Shown here: in pieces, positions 11,351 through 19,953 of the stretch | Position numbering within the stretch: position 1 is the stretch's first letter | How the letters are laid out: every line of letters begins with the position of its first letter | Source: Caldilineaceae bacterium | GTDB lineage: Bacteria > Chloroflexota > Anaerolineae > Caldilineales > Caldilineaceae | Reading direction: 5' to 3' | Length of the DNA stretch: 64,000 bases | Assembly (NCBI GenBank): GCA_020846635.1 | Contig: JADLDO010000023.1 | Location: forward strand, 124,001-188,000 | Translations under genes and position numbers: made by a program | Notes under the pieces: generated by a model | The model's input: only the letters and a program-made list of their open reading frames with translations | Database searches by the model: none | What the model was told of the DNA's origin: nothing

Positions 11351-12214
11351 ATGAAAATCACCAAAGCCTTGATTACTGCGGCAGGACGCCGCCAGCGTAC
11401 CCTTCCCCTGCAAACCCTCATTGACCGCGACGGAGTCGAGCGGTCAGTGCTGCATATTCTGCTCAACGAAGTTGTCCAGGCAGGGGTCGAGTCCATTGGG
11501 GTGGTGGTCTGGCCCGGTGATGAACGCGCCTATGCTGCGGTCGCCGGTGATCATGTGGGGCGGCTGCACTTTGTGCCGCAGAGCGAGCCGTTGGGCTATG
11601 GACATGCGCTCTATGCGGCGCGTGATTTCATTGGTGACGCGCCTTTTTTGCATCTGGTAGGCGACCATCTGTATGTCCAGCGCGACAGTCAAAGCTGTGT
11701 GCAGCCTGTGATGGAGGTGGCGCAAACCGCGGAATGTACCGTCTCGGCGGTACAGGCGACGCGCGAAAGCCTGCTGCCCTATTATGGCGTGATTGGCGGG
11801 CGGCGGATTCAGGGCCACAGCGATCTCTATCGGGTAGATACGGTGATGGAGAAGCCGACGCCCACGGTGGCAGAACAGAATTTGCTCATTCCCGGCTTGC
11901 GTTCTGGTCATTATCTCTGCTTCTTTGGGATGCACGTTTTGACACCCACCGTGATGGAGATTTTGGGGCGACAGCTTGCCGAAGCCCAGCCCGATAGCAT
12001 GGCGAAGGTGACACTTTCCTCGGCACTGGCAGAGTTGTCAGGGCGCGAGCAATATCTGGCGCTGGAGCAGCAGAATTCGCGCTATGACTTGGGGGTGCGC
12101 TATGGGCTGCTGAGCGCACAGGTGGCGTTGGCGCTCAATGGGCAGGATCGGGATGAGGTCTTGGCGCGGCTGTTGGAATTGCTGGCGCAGCGTGACCTAG
12201 CGGGGGTACGGTAA
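11351..12214 (+). CDS. GalU-like sugar-1-phosphate nucleotidyltransferase
   Basis: A 287-residue nucleotidyltransferase-fold protein resembling UTP-glucose-1-phosphate uridylyltransferase. It begins [19 protein letters not shown], where GalU has a glycine-rich AAGxGTRxLP loop, so the loop is altered (RRQR in place of GxGT). Later GalU-like landmarks are seen: [11 protein letters not shown], a HLVGDHLYV acidic site, and MEKPTP. Whether it is active with this loop is uncertain. The stop lies 5 bases before the next gene, a kinase/pyrophosphorylase fusion, so the two are probably co-translated and act on the same sugar phosphate pathway. Confidence 0.8.
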   Translation: MKITKALITAAGRRQRTLPLQTLIDRDGVERSVLHILLNEVVQAGVESIGVVVWPGDERAYAAVAGDHVGRLHFVPQSEPLGYGHALYAARDFIGDAPFLHLVGDHLYVQRDSQSCVQPVMEVAQTAECTVSAVQATRESLLPYYGVIGGRRIQGHSDLYRVDTVMEKPTPTVAEQNLLIPGLRSGHYLCFFGMHVLTPTVMEILGRQLAEAQPDSMAKVTLSSALAELSGREQYLALEQQNSRYDLGVRYGLLSAQVALALNGQDRDEVLARLLELLAQRDLAGVR

Positions 12215-12219
12215 GGTCT

Positions 12220-15200
12220 ATGAGCGTACTGGTTAGTATCATCACCGCGGTAGACCCTGCCCAACGCAATCGCAGCCTCGATGCACTCTGCCGCGAGATG
12301 GACGCGGCGACGCTGCAAGCGGAGTGCGCGGCATTGGATCGCTTCCGTCGTGCCTCCGATAATCTCTATGAGCGAGTGCGCGCCCTCTTTTTTCTCTATG
12401 CCATCTATCGCTTCCACCTGCCGCGTCATTTGTCCAAGCAAGAGCCAGGGCTGCTCCCCTTTGAGGGCTATACCCACCTGCTCAAGCGGCGCTTTGAGGA
12501 GGCAATTGACCTTTTTTTACAGGCGCAAACGCTCCAGGGTGGGCCAACCGATGCCATTGCCAGCGGGCTTGCCGCGGCCTACCATGCGCTCGGTTTCCAG
12601 ACATTGGCCGACCAAGTGCGGCGCAGCGTGCGCTCGGTGCGCGGCAACCAATGGATGTTTCGCATCGGCCATCCCGCTGACCATCCGCTGCGCGTGCGCC
12701 CCGAACTCTATACCCCAGAGGCGCGGGCCAATCAGCTCTTCCCTATTCTCCACGAAGCCACTCCCGTTCGTCTCGACCTGAGCCATAGCGGGTGGAGCGA
12801 CATCTTTTTCTTGGGCATGGACTTTCCCGAAGGCGCGCGCGTGCTCAATATCTCGGTGGATTTGAGCGTGCAGGGAAGCGGCGCGCCCCGTCCGCCCATT
12901 GAAAGCTTCTTCCGGGTCATCGACCAGCCTGTGCTGCGTCTGGTCAGCGTGGACCTGGGTGCGAGCGCCGAAATTACGACCTTAGCCGAGGTTTTTGACT
13001 TTGCCAAAGATTATCTCGGCTTGCTCAAGGCTGCGGTGATTGCCGCGGGCATTGTGCCGCCGGGGATGGAGGGGGCGGAGCAGCCGCTACGCGAGCTATT
13101 GGCGCGGCTGGTGGGGCCGGGCTATGGCATCGAGATCGTGAGCCAGGTCAACGGCATCCCCAAGGGATCGCGCCTGGCGGTATCGACCAACTTATTGGCG
13201 TCGCTGATCGCGGTCTGTATGCGTGCAACCGGGCAAACACGTTCCTTGACAGGCGCGCTTAGTGAGGATGAACGTCGCATTGTGGCGGCGCGCGCCATCC
13301 TGGGCGAATGGATCGGCGGCTCTGGCGGCGGCTGGCAAGATTCGGGTGGCGTTTGGCCGGGAATCAAGATTATCCAGGGGGTGGAGGCGGGCGAGGATGA
13401 CCCCGAATATGGCATCAGCCGCGGGCGGCTTTTGCCCAACCATCGCATCTTAACGCTCGAAGATGTTTCTGCCGAGACGCGCCAGCAGTTGCAGGAGAGC
13501 CTGGTGATGGTGCATGGGGGGATGGCGCAAGATGTGGGGCCGATTCTCGAAATGGTGACGGAGAAGTATTTGCTGCGCGCCGAGGCAGAATGGGCTGGAC
13601 GGCAGGAGGCCATTCGCCTCTTTGATGAGATCGTGGCCCATTTGCGCGGCGGTGATCTGGCTGCGGTAGGCGCGGCGACCCATCGCAACTTTCACGGGCC
13701 TATCCAGGCGATCATCCCCTGGGCCAGCAATCTCTATACCGAGCGCCTGATTCAAGAGGCCAAAGCGCGCTATGGCAAGGATTTTTGGGGCTTTTGGATG
13801 ATGGGCGGCATGGCAGGTGGGGGCATGGGCTTTATCTTTGACCCCGCGGTGAAGCCGCGCGCCCAGGCCGACATGCTCAAGATTATGCAGGAAACCAAAC
13901 GCCAGTTGGAGAGCGCCGTTCCCTTTGCAATGGAGCCGGTGGTCTATGACTTTGCCATCAACGAGCGGGGGACGTGGGCCGAATTCCTCACGAATGAAGC
14001 GGCGTTGATGCCCGCTGGCTACTACACATTGACCGTGCCGGCCTTGCTGCGGACCGAACAGCGCAGCCTCAGCGCCTTTCGCCGCGCCGAACTGGATCGC
14101 TTTGGCGCGGCCAGCCGCAATGACCCGCGCCTAGGGGGTATGGTGCAAGCGTTGTTTGACCGGCTGCTACCTAGCTCTGAGAGCCAAAGCAGCGAAGATC
14201 AAAGCCTCGCCGCGCTCTTGGATCGCTATGGCTTTGACCGGATGCAGCATGAGCAGATTCGTGCCGACCTGCGTTCGGGGCGCATTGGCCTGGCGCAAAA
14301 TCGCCTGCCGGTTCGTTCGCGCATGGAGGATGTAGGCGCAGGGGATGTCGTTGACCTGAGCCGCGATCTCGACGATCCGCGCTACGCAGCGGTGCGCGCC
14401 GTAGGGCTGGACGCCCTGGCTGCGGGGACGGTGGCTGTTGTGACGCTGGCGGGTGGGGCTGGTTCGCGCTGGACACAAGGCGCGGGCGTGGTCAAGGCGC
14501 TGCATCCATTTGCGCGCTTGGGTGGGCAGCACCGTACCTTCTTGGAAGTACACCTAGCCAAGAGCCGTCGCACCAGCCAATGGACCCAAACGCCGCTCCC
14601 CCACATCATCACGACCAGCTATGTGACGCATGACGCCATTGCCGCGCATCTGGCCGCGGCAGAGAACTATGGCTATACCGGGCCGCTTTATCTCTCACAG
14701 GGGCGCAACATTGGGCTGCGTCTGGTGCCGATGGCGCGTGATCTGCGCTTTGCCTGGGAGGAGATGCCGCAGCAGTTGCTCGATGAGCAGGCACAGAAGG
14801 TGCAAGATAGCCTGCATGCTGCCCTGATCGGGTGGGCGCAGCAAGTGGGGGAAGGCAGCGACTATACGGACAATGTGCCCCAACAATGTCTGCACCCGGT
14901 AGGTCACTGGTATGAGATACCCAATCTGCTGCGTAATGGGGTGCTGGCGGAACTGCTCGCTGCCCGGCCCCAACTGCAAACGTTGATGATCCACAATGTC
15001 GATACGCTGGGGGCAGATGTAGACCCGGTGGTTTTCGGCCAACATGTGCAGAGCGGCGCGGCCTGGACGAGCGAGGTGATCTCACGGCGCATTGATGACC
15101 GCGGCGGCGGCTTAGCGCGCGTGGATGGGCAGGTACGCCTGGTGGAGGGGTTGGCGCTGCCGCGCGAGGAGATCGAGTTCGCCCTTTCCTATTACAACAC

Positions 15201-15564
15201 GGGTACGTCGTGGGTGAACATTGATGCGCTGTTGGCAACCTTCGGGCTGGCGCGGGCAGATTTGGGGGATAGCGCGAAGGTGGCGGAAGCGGTACGGCGC
15301 GTGGCGGCGCGTATGCCGACTTATATCACGCTCAAAGAGGTCAAGAAGCGCTGGGGCAAGGGGCAGGAGGATATTTTCCCGGTGGCGCAGTTTGAAAAGC
15401 TCTGGGGTGATATGACTGCGCTGCCTGAATTGGATTGCCGCTTTGTGGTGGCTCCACGCCCGCGCGGCCAGCAGTTGAAGGAAGTAGCGCAGTTGGATGG
15501 TTGGCTGCGCGATGGCTCGGCAGCCTATGTGGAGCAGTTGTGTTTGTGGGCTGAGGGAGAATAA
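12220..15564 (+). CDS. GHMP sugar kinase fused to UDP-sugar pyrophosphorylase-type domain
   Basis: A 1114-residue multidomain protein. Residues 1-180 are helical and unrecognised. From about 185 to 700 it reads as a GHMP kinase of the fucokinase type: [11 protein letters not shown] near 185-195, [11 protein letters not shown] near 314 (the ATP loop; canonical PxGxGLGSS is altered), [10 protein letters not shown] near 367, and [10 protein letters not shown] near 530. From about 730 to the end is a UDPGP-type nucleotidyltransferase with [10 protein letters not shown] (glycine loop 745-751) and HNVDTLG. A kinase plus pyrophosphorylase in one chain would phosphorylate a sugar at C1 and then activate it to a nucleotide sugar. 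FKP/FKGP fucose-salvage enzymes have the opposite domain order. The sugar is unknown. Confidence 0.78.
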   Translation: MSVLVSIITAVDPAQRNRSLDALCREMDAATLQAECAALDRFRRASDNLYERVRALFFLYAIYRFHLPRHLSKQEPGLLPFEGYTHLLKRRFEEAIDLFLQAQTLQGGPTDAIASGLAAAYHALGFQTLADQVRRSVRSVRGNQWMFRIGHPADHPLRVRPELYTPEARANQLFPILHEATPVRLDLSHSGWSDIFFLGMDFPEGARVLNISVDLSVQGSGAPRPPIESFFRVIDQPVLRLVSVDLGASAEITTLAEVFDFAKDYLGLLKAAVIAAGIVPPGMEGAEQPLRELLARLVGPGYGIEIVSQVNGIPKGSRLAVSTNLLASLIAVCMRATGQTRSLTGALSEDERRIVAARAILGEWIGGSGGGWQDSGGVWPGIKIIQGVEAGEDDPEYGISRGRLLPNHRILTLEDVSAETRQQLQESLVMVHGGMAQDVGPILEMVTEKYLLRAEAEWAGRQEAIRLFDEIVAHLRGGDLAAVGAATHRNFHGPIQAIIPWASNLYTERLIQEAKARYGKDFWGFWMMGGMAGGGMGFIFDPAVKPRAQADMLKIMQETKRQLESAVPFAMEPVVYDFAINERGTWAEFLTNEAALMPAGYYTLTVPALLRTEQRSLSAFRRAELDRFGAASRNDPRLGGMVQALFDRLLPSSESQSSEDQSLAALLDRYGFDRMQHEQIRADLRSGRIGLAQNRLPVRSRMEDVGAGDVVDLSRDLDDPRYAAVRAVGLDALAAGTVAVVTLAGGAGSRWTQGAGVVKALHPFARLGGQHRTFLEVHLAKSRRTSQWTQTPLPHIITTSYVTHDAIAAHLAAAENYGYTGPLYLSQGRNIGLRLVPMARDLRFAWEEMPQQLLDEQAQKVQDSLHAALIGWAQQVGEGSDYTDNVPQQCLHPVGHWYEIPNLLRNGVLAELLAARPQLQTLMIHNVDTLGADVDPVVFGQHVQSGAAWTSEVISRRIDDRGGGLARVDGQVRLVEGLALPREEIEFALSYYNTGTSWVNIDALLATFGLARADLGDSAKVAEAVRRVAARMPTYITLKEVKKRWGKGQEDIFPVAQFEKLWGDMTALPELDCRFVVAPRPRGQQLKEVAQLDGWLRDGSAAYVEQLCLWAEGE

Positions 15565-15565
15565 G

Positions 15566-15593
15566 TCTCGCGCAGAGCCGCAGAGAAGGAGGA
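15566..15593. repeat. Dispersed 'cgcagagccgcagag' repeat copy
   Basis: tctcgcgcagagccgcagag and the following aaggagg match the sequence that forms the end of the MmeI-like gene at 23984-24055. It follows directly on a stop codon. Confidence 0.6.
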
Positions 15594-15596
15594 ACT

Positions 15597-15626
15597 CCCT
15601 CCCGCGCCCAGAGGGGAGCGGGAGGG
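15597..15626. terminator. Bidirectional palindrome between convergent genes
   Basis: A 9-bp stem CCCTCCCGC / GCGGGAGGG with a 12-base loop. It lies between the fusion gene (+) and the CHRD gene (-), and shares the CCCTCCCG core of the palindrome family. No T-run follows on either strand. Confidence 0.5.
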
Positions 15627-15647
15627 CTCTATAACAGCCTGTGGAAA

Positions 15648-16160
15648 CTAATCGTGTTTGTCGTGGGTGTGCAGTTGCCCGCGGATTTCGCCGCCGGGAT
15701 TTGCGCTGGTGTGGACATTGACATAGGTATTGCCCGACACGATGGCGGCGATCAGGTCGTCCAGCGTTGCGCCCGTCAGATCGCCGGTTAGGTTTGCTGC
15801 TGTGATGGTTCCCTCGGCAAGAACGCCATTGGATGGCCCAGGGATCAACACACCTGGAGGCCCATTCAGCGGATAGAGCCAGACCACGATCCCACCATTC
15901 ACCCCGGCAGGCGCTAGATGAATATGCGCCGCGGTAACATCCACGATATTCGCAACGACCAACCTGAATTGCAGGGCGCTGCCATCGTCAGTCAGCTTGA
16001 ACTGGACTTTGCCGTGGGCGTTGGTCACGACCGCGGGCACTTCTTCTCCACCAGACAATTGCGTCCGAAAATTCTTGACGGACGATGCGGCAGTTGTTGT
16101 CGCAACCGCGAACAAAACAAACAGCACGCTCAGCAACGATACGACACGCGACCTTTTCAT
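15648..16160 (-). CDS. Secreted CHRD-domain protein
   Basis: A 170-residue exported protein. The start chosen is the ATG at 16160 (MKRSRVV), because AGGAG lies 8 bases upstream; an upstream ATG at 16187 has no such site. A signal peptide (about residues 1-26) is followed by one CHRD domain: LSGGEEVPAV, AHIHLAP, and the closing NVHTSANPGGEIRGQL. The CHRD domain, first described in chordin, is found in many bacterial secreted proteins, and its role there is unknown. The tail ends in a short His/Asp-rich stretch. No partner gene is obvious. Confidence 0.92.
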   Translation of the reverse strand: MKRSRVVSLLSVLFVLFAVATTTAASSVKNFRTQLSGGEEVPAVVTNAHGKVQFKLTDDGSALQFRLVVANIVDVTAAHIHLAPAGVNGGIVVWLYPLNGPPGVLIPGPSNGVLAEGTITAANLTGDLTGATLDDLIAAIVSGNTYVNVHTSANPGGEIRGQLHTHDKHD

Positions 16161-16308
16161 GGCGATCTCCTTTGTCTCCCGAAACACGGTGAACGAGAAA
16201 ACGGGGGCAGCGAGGAAAAACGCACAGGCTATGGAATTTTCGATGAAGGCGGTGCGCCGTCCAGTATAGACGGGACGGCAAGCCTTTACATTGGACGCGA
16301 ATTAAAAA

Positions 16309-17304
16309 TCAAGAATTCCGGTTCACCATGTCGAGCATCACGCTCATTTGGCCGAGGGCGAAAGAGCGGCTGCGGTTGTTCCAGCCGGAGTCATTGCTCA
16401 TCATCGGTACATGGTCATCGAGCAAGAAGCCGTTGAAGCCGACCTCTTTCAGAGTCTTCATCACCTCGAACATATCCAGGTTGCCCTCATTGATAAAGGC
16501 TTCGCGGAACTTGGGCACAGTCCCCAACACATCGCGGAAGTGGACGTAGAAGATCTTGCCCTGGGAGCCAAAGTGACGGATGGCGGGGAGAACAACCCTC
16601 GCGTCCATCTCTGACCAGGAACCGACGCAGAAATCCAGACCGTGGTTGGGGCTGTTGCCGATCTCCATCGCACGCTTGAAGTTCTCGAAGCTGCGCATGA
16701 TGCGCGCCACGCCTGCCAACTGCGGCACAGGGGGATCATCCGGGTGCAGTGCCAGGTGGACACCGGCCTCTTCTGCCACGGGCAAAATCGCCTGGATGTA
16801 ATAGGTGTAGTTGTCCCAAATTTCTTCGTCGGAATAGACGCGCCCATGCGTCAGCGGCGCATTTTCGACCTCGGCATAGTCAAAGGCGGTGACTTTGGCT
16901 CCCCCGCGGGCGAGGGCCGTGTTGGAGGTGCGCCAGACGCCGTCGATGGCCCAATGATAGCCAAAGATGGGAATCCCGGCGCGCCCCATGTTGCGGATGG
17001 TGTTTTGCATATGTTCGATCTGCTCGTCGCGGCCAGGCAGACCGAGCATGGCCTTGATATAGAACTTGATCGGTACATTCTCAATGGCGTTGAGACGCAG
17101 ACCGGCATCTTCACAGGCGGTACGCAGGCGCAGCAGGTCCAGGTACTCCCACTGTTCATCGCCGGGAAGGTGGACGGAGCCGTGGTACATGTTGAATTGA
17201 ATATCCTGAATGCCAAGCTGTTTGGCATAGAGGATCGCCTCATCCGTCAGTTGGTTGAGTTGGCCCACGGCGAGACGCATAGGCAGTTTACGAATGTCGA
17301 GCAT
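16309..17304 (-). CDS. Mannonate dehydratase family protein (UxuA-like TIM barrel)
   Basis: A 331-residue protein of the xylose-isomerase-like TIM-barrel superfamily with the mannonate dehydratase landmarks LALHPDDPP, a conserved Cys in DFCVGSWSEM, YVHFRDV and a terminal LDDHVPMM. UxuA removes water from D-mannonate to give 2-keto-3-deoxygluconate in hexuronate breakdown, and the His, Cys and Asp of these motifs bind the metal. It is shorter than E. coli UxuA (about 394 residues) but similar to many other bacterial forms, and a different aldonate substrate is possible. It is transcribed away from the SelA-like gene at 17552. Confidence 0.82.
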   Translation of the reverse strand: MLDIRKLPMRLAVGQLNQLTDEAILYAKQLGIQDIQFNMYHGSVHLPGDEQWEYLDLLRLRTACEDAGLRLNAIENVPIKFYIKAMLGLPGRDEQIEHMQNTIRNMGRAGIPIFGYHWAIDGVWRTSNTALARGGAKVTAFDYAEVENAPLTHGRVYSDEEIWDNYTYYIQAILPVAEEAGVHLALHPDDPPVPQLAGVARIMRSFENFKRAMEIGNSPNHGLDFCVGSWSEMDARVVLPAIRHFGSQGKIFYVHFRDVLGTVPKFREAFINEGNLDMFEVMKTLKEVGFNGFLLDDHVPMMSNDSGWNNRSRSFALGQMSVMLDMVNRNS

Positions 17305-17317
17305 GAATTCCTCTGTA

Positions 17318-17350
17318 GTTTTACTGTGGTTTTACTGTGTTTTTACTTTG
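17318..17350. repeat. Three 11-base tandem repeats upstream of the UxuA-like gene
   Basis: gttttactgtg occurs twice exactly and then once as tttttactttg. The block is directly upstream of the uxuA-like start on the minus strand, where it reads as A-rich repeats. Confidence 0.7.
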
Positions 17351-17551
17351 TGGGTTGATGATCAAGGATTATATCCTCATTGCGGGTGGCGCCCAAACCA
17401 GCGGGTGAAAATCGGCTTTGTGGGCAGGGCCGGGCGCTTGATTGCGCTGTACGCGCATGTGACGAAGTGACCTGATCCGGGTATGATGAAGGTGAGTGCC
17501 ATCCCTGTTCAAATCTCAACAGAACCGAATCTCGACATAAGGAGTGTGATT

Positions 17552-19129
17552 GTGGAACGCAGCGATCTTTTGGAAAATCTGCACGTCCTCCAGTTTCTGG
17601 ACAGCCGCGGCGAAGGCCCAACCACGGACGAGCAAAGTATCTATCGGGCAATCGGCGTCGAGCCGGTGATCAATTGCCGCGGCACATTTACCATTATCGG
17701 AGGGTCGGTAGAGCGTCCAGAAGTGCTGGCCGCCATTAAGGAAGCATCGCGCCATTTTGTCCAGTACGATGAGCTTGCCGAGGGCGTGGGTCGGCGGCTG
17801 GCAGAGATCACCGGCGCGGAGTGGGGCATGATCCCTGCCGGGTGCGCGGCGGGGCTTAAGCATGTCACGGCTGCCTGTGTGACCGGTGGCAATCCCGAAA
17901 AGCTGATCCGCATCCCTGATCTGACGGGCATGGACAAAACGCAGGTGATCATCCCCCGATATGCGCGCAATGCCTATGATCATGCGGTGCGTAACATTGG
18001 CGTCGAGATTGTGATGGTTGAAACGGCTGAAGAACTGCGCCATGCCATCAACGCCAAGACTGCCATGATCTACCTGGTGTCGGGGCGCGGGTCGGAGAAG
18101 GGGCAGCCGCTTTCCCTGGAGGCCATCGTCGAAATTGCCAAACCCGCCGGTGTCCCTGTACTGATCGACGCTGCCGCCGAAAATCTCACCATTCCCTGTA
18201 TCCATTTGGAACGGGGGGCCGATGTCGTGGCCTACAGCGGTGGCAAAGCCATCTGCGGGCCGCAGGGGGCCGGGCTGCTGCTTGGCAATAAAAAGCTCCT
18301 GATGTCGGCGTGGCAGGCCAGTTCGCCCCATCATGGGCCGAATCGGGACAACAAGGTAGGCCGCGAGGATATTATGGGGATGCTCGCCGCGGTAGAGGCG
18401 TGGGTGACGCGCGACCATGATGCCGAATGGCAGACCTGGCTGGCGCGGCTGGACTCTATCTCTCAGCGGGTGTTGCAGGTTGAAGGCGTCAAGACCGAGA
18501 TCGAGCAGCCGTCCGGTCTTTCCAATCACGCGCCGGTGCTTGTGATCAGTTGGGACCCGGCGGTGCTGCACAGGCGCGGTGAGCAGGTGGCGGAAGATTT
18601 CGCGCGCAACAAGCCGCGCATTGCCGTGGGCAGCAGCGACACAGAGGGCAGGGCCAGCCTCCGCGTCACCCCCAGCCAGATGCAGCCGGGCAATGAGGAA
18701 GTTGTCGCCGAGCGAATTTACCAGGCCCTCATGGACGCGCGCACTTTGCAGCCAACGCAACTGGCGGCTGCCGCAGTGGACATCAGCGGACATTGGGATC
18801 TCACGGTCGAATACTTCACCAGTACCAGCGAGCATCACCTCTATCTCCAGCAGGAGGGCAACTGGATTGAAGGGATGCATCAGGGCGATTTTTCAAGCCA
18901 GGAGATCGCCGGGATGGTCGAGGGGGATCAGGTGAAATTGCACAGCCATGTGCGCCTGCCGGGGGACAATATCCACTTTCTGTTTGCGGGGCAAGTCTCC
19001 GATGAGCGCATGAGCGGCTCGATTCATCTTGGCGAGTATTTGACTGCCCGCTTCAGCGCAAAACGCTCGACCTATCAGACCGCGCGCAAGCCCTTTATGA
19101 TTCCAGGGGGGCCGCCACTCGCCACCTAA
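17552..19129 (+). CDS. SelA-fold PLP-dependent enzyme with extra C-terminal domain
   Basis: A 525-residue PLP enzyme of the SelA/D-glucosaminate-6-phosphate ammonia-lyase group. Seen: the N-terminal YRAIGVEPVINCRGT, RRLAEITGAEWG, DAAAENL, and the PLP lysine K232 in AYSGGKAICGPQGAG. About 100 residues at the end (DISGHWDLTVEYF...) form an extra beta-rich domain not found in bacterial SelA. No selenocysteine machinery lies nearby, so it is more likely a lyase or racemase acting on a sugar-acid or amino-acid derivative. The GTG at 17552 is preferred to the ATG at 17483 because AAGGAG lies 7 bases upstream. The small gene at 19204 follows in the same direction. Confidence 0.82.
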   Translation: MERSDLLENLHVLQFLDSRGEGPTTDEQSIYRAIGVEPVINCRGTFTIIGGSVERPEVLAAIKEASRHFVQYDELAEGVGRRLAEITGAEWGMIPAGCAAGLKHVTAACVTGGNPEKLIRIPDLTGMDKTQVIIPRYARNAYDHAVRNIGVEIVMVETAEELRHAINAKTAMIYLVSGRGSEKGQPLSLEAIVEIAKPAGVPVLIDAAAENLTIPCIHLERGADVVAYSGGKAICGPQGAGLLLGNKKLLMSAWQASSPHHGPNRDNKVGREDIMGMLAAVEAWVTRDHDAEWQTWLARLDSISQRVLQVEGVKTEIEQPSGLSNHAPVLVISWDPAVLHRRGEQVAEDFARNKPRIAVGSSDTEGRASLRVTPSQMQPGNEEVVAERIYQALMDARTLQPTQLAAAAVDISGHWDLTVEYFTSTSEHHLYLQQEGNWIEGMHQGDFSSQEIAGMVEGDQVKLHSHVRLPGDNIHFLFAGQVSDERMSGSIHLGEYLTARFSAKRSTYQTARKPFMIPGGPPLAT

Positions 19130-19203
19130 GCTAAGCGGGTTAAGCGGGTATGGATCAGGCCAAGAAACAACAGGCGAGAAACCACACAGGAAAGGAGCAT
19201 CCT

Positions 19204-19719
19204 ATGGAGTGGGAAATCAAGAAGCGGGGCCGCGTGACCTATTATCGCAAACAGAGCAATCACCTCTTTTCCGACCTTGTCGTCGAGGAGTTGGAGAATG
19301 GCGATCTCAAGGTTCGCTTTGTCGGCATGACAGGCGCGATCGCCGCCAGCAGGGAGCTTGGCCTTGATGAAATTGCCAAGATGCAGCCGCAAAAGGAGAT
19401 TCCACGCATCTTCGATACCTGGGAACTCTATCTGCGTGAGGCGGGCATCTGCCAGTCATTGGCCGAGGTGGACTTCCTTGAGGTACATTCCTTCGGAGCC
19501 GCACCCAAGACGCCACACGCGCTGGTTGACCCCGAAGGTTTTGCCGCGGAAAAGAGCCGTATTCGCCGCGAATACGCCGAGGCCTATGCCAACTACTGGA
19601 AAGAAAAGATGCCGGACAATGGCCTGCCGGTGCGTTTTACGGTCTATCTGGAAGAACTGCCCGACAAGGATGCCAGCTACGAGTTTGGCGCGGTCGGTCT
19701 TGTGCAGAAGGCTCGATAG
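19204..19719 (+). CDS. Conserved-looking protein of unknown function, partner of the SelA-like enzyme
   Basis: A 171-residue, charged, soluble protein with no signal peptide or membrane segment. I do not recognise a family. It begins MEWEIKKRGRVTYYRKQSN and contains an acidic helical stretch rich in Glu, Ala and Arg in the third quarter (AEKSRIRREYAEAYANYW). The ATG at 19204 is chosen because AAAGGAGC lies 7 bases upstream; a further in-frame ATG at 19150 lacks a good site. It lies 74 bases after the PLP enzyme and is probably co-transcribed, which suggests a shared pathway. Confidence 0.72.
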   Translation: MEWEIKKRGRVTYYRKQSNHLFSDLVVEELENGDLKVRFVGMTGAIAASRELGLDEIAKMQPQKEIPRIFDTWELYLREAGICQSLAEVDFLEVHSFGAAPKTPHALVDPEGFAAEKSRIRREYAEAYANYWKEKMPDNGLPVRFTVYLEELPDKDASYEFGAVGLVQKAR

Positions 19720-19739
19720 CTCAGGTTGCGCCGTGGCGA

Positions 19740-19905
19740 GGCCGCCCAGGGCTAAAGCCGCAGGGCTACGGTACAACGCCCCCTAAACGGGGCTTGGCAT
19801 ACTGTAAAACAAAGGATCGTGGCCTTTAGCCCTCCCGGAAGCTCAGAAGCTTCCGGGAGGGTGATCTTAGTCCCCTTCAGGGGGCGTTGCTTATAGCCGC
19901 GCCCA
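19740..19905. repeat. Compact repeat element with interleaved complementary arms
   Basis: GGGCTAAAG (19749-19757) is complementary to CTTTAGCCC (19824-19832), and CAACGCCCCCT (19774-19784) to AGGGGGCGTTG (19879-19889). The arms are interleaved rather than nested. Two small local hairpins (CCCCtaaacGGGG and CCCCttcaGGGG) and the 14-bp palindrome at 19830-19861 lie inside. No coding sequence is present. It could be a non-autonomous repeat or a composite terminator between convergent genes. Confidence 0.5.
19830..19861. terminator. Strong palindrome between convergent genes
   Basis: A perfect 14-bp stem CCCTCCCGGAAGCT with loop caga. It is the clearest member of the palindrome family and is placed between the 19204 gene (+) and the aldo/keto reductase (-). 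Confidence 0.7.
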
Positions 19906-19953
19906 GGGGGCTCCCGTTTTAACCTCCGGCGGCCACTGCGTAACGTGAGTCAT

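Noticed and set aside
17516..18880. 454-codon minus-strand open frame
   Set aside because: Antisense to the SelA-like gene; no domain and no ribosome-binding site.
17552..19129. Selenocysteine synthase (SelA) for tRNA charging
   Set aside because: The fold fits, but there is no selB, selC or selD nearby and the C-terminus has an additional domain. A lyase-type role is more likely.
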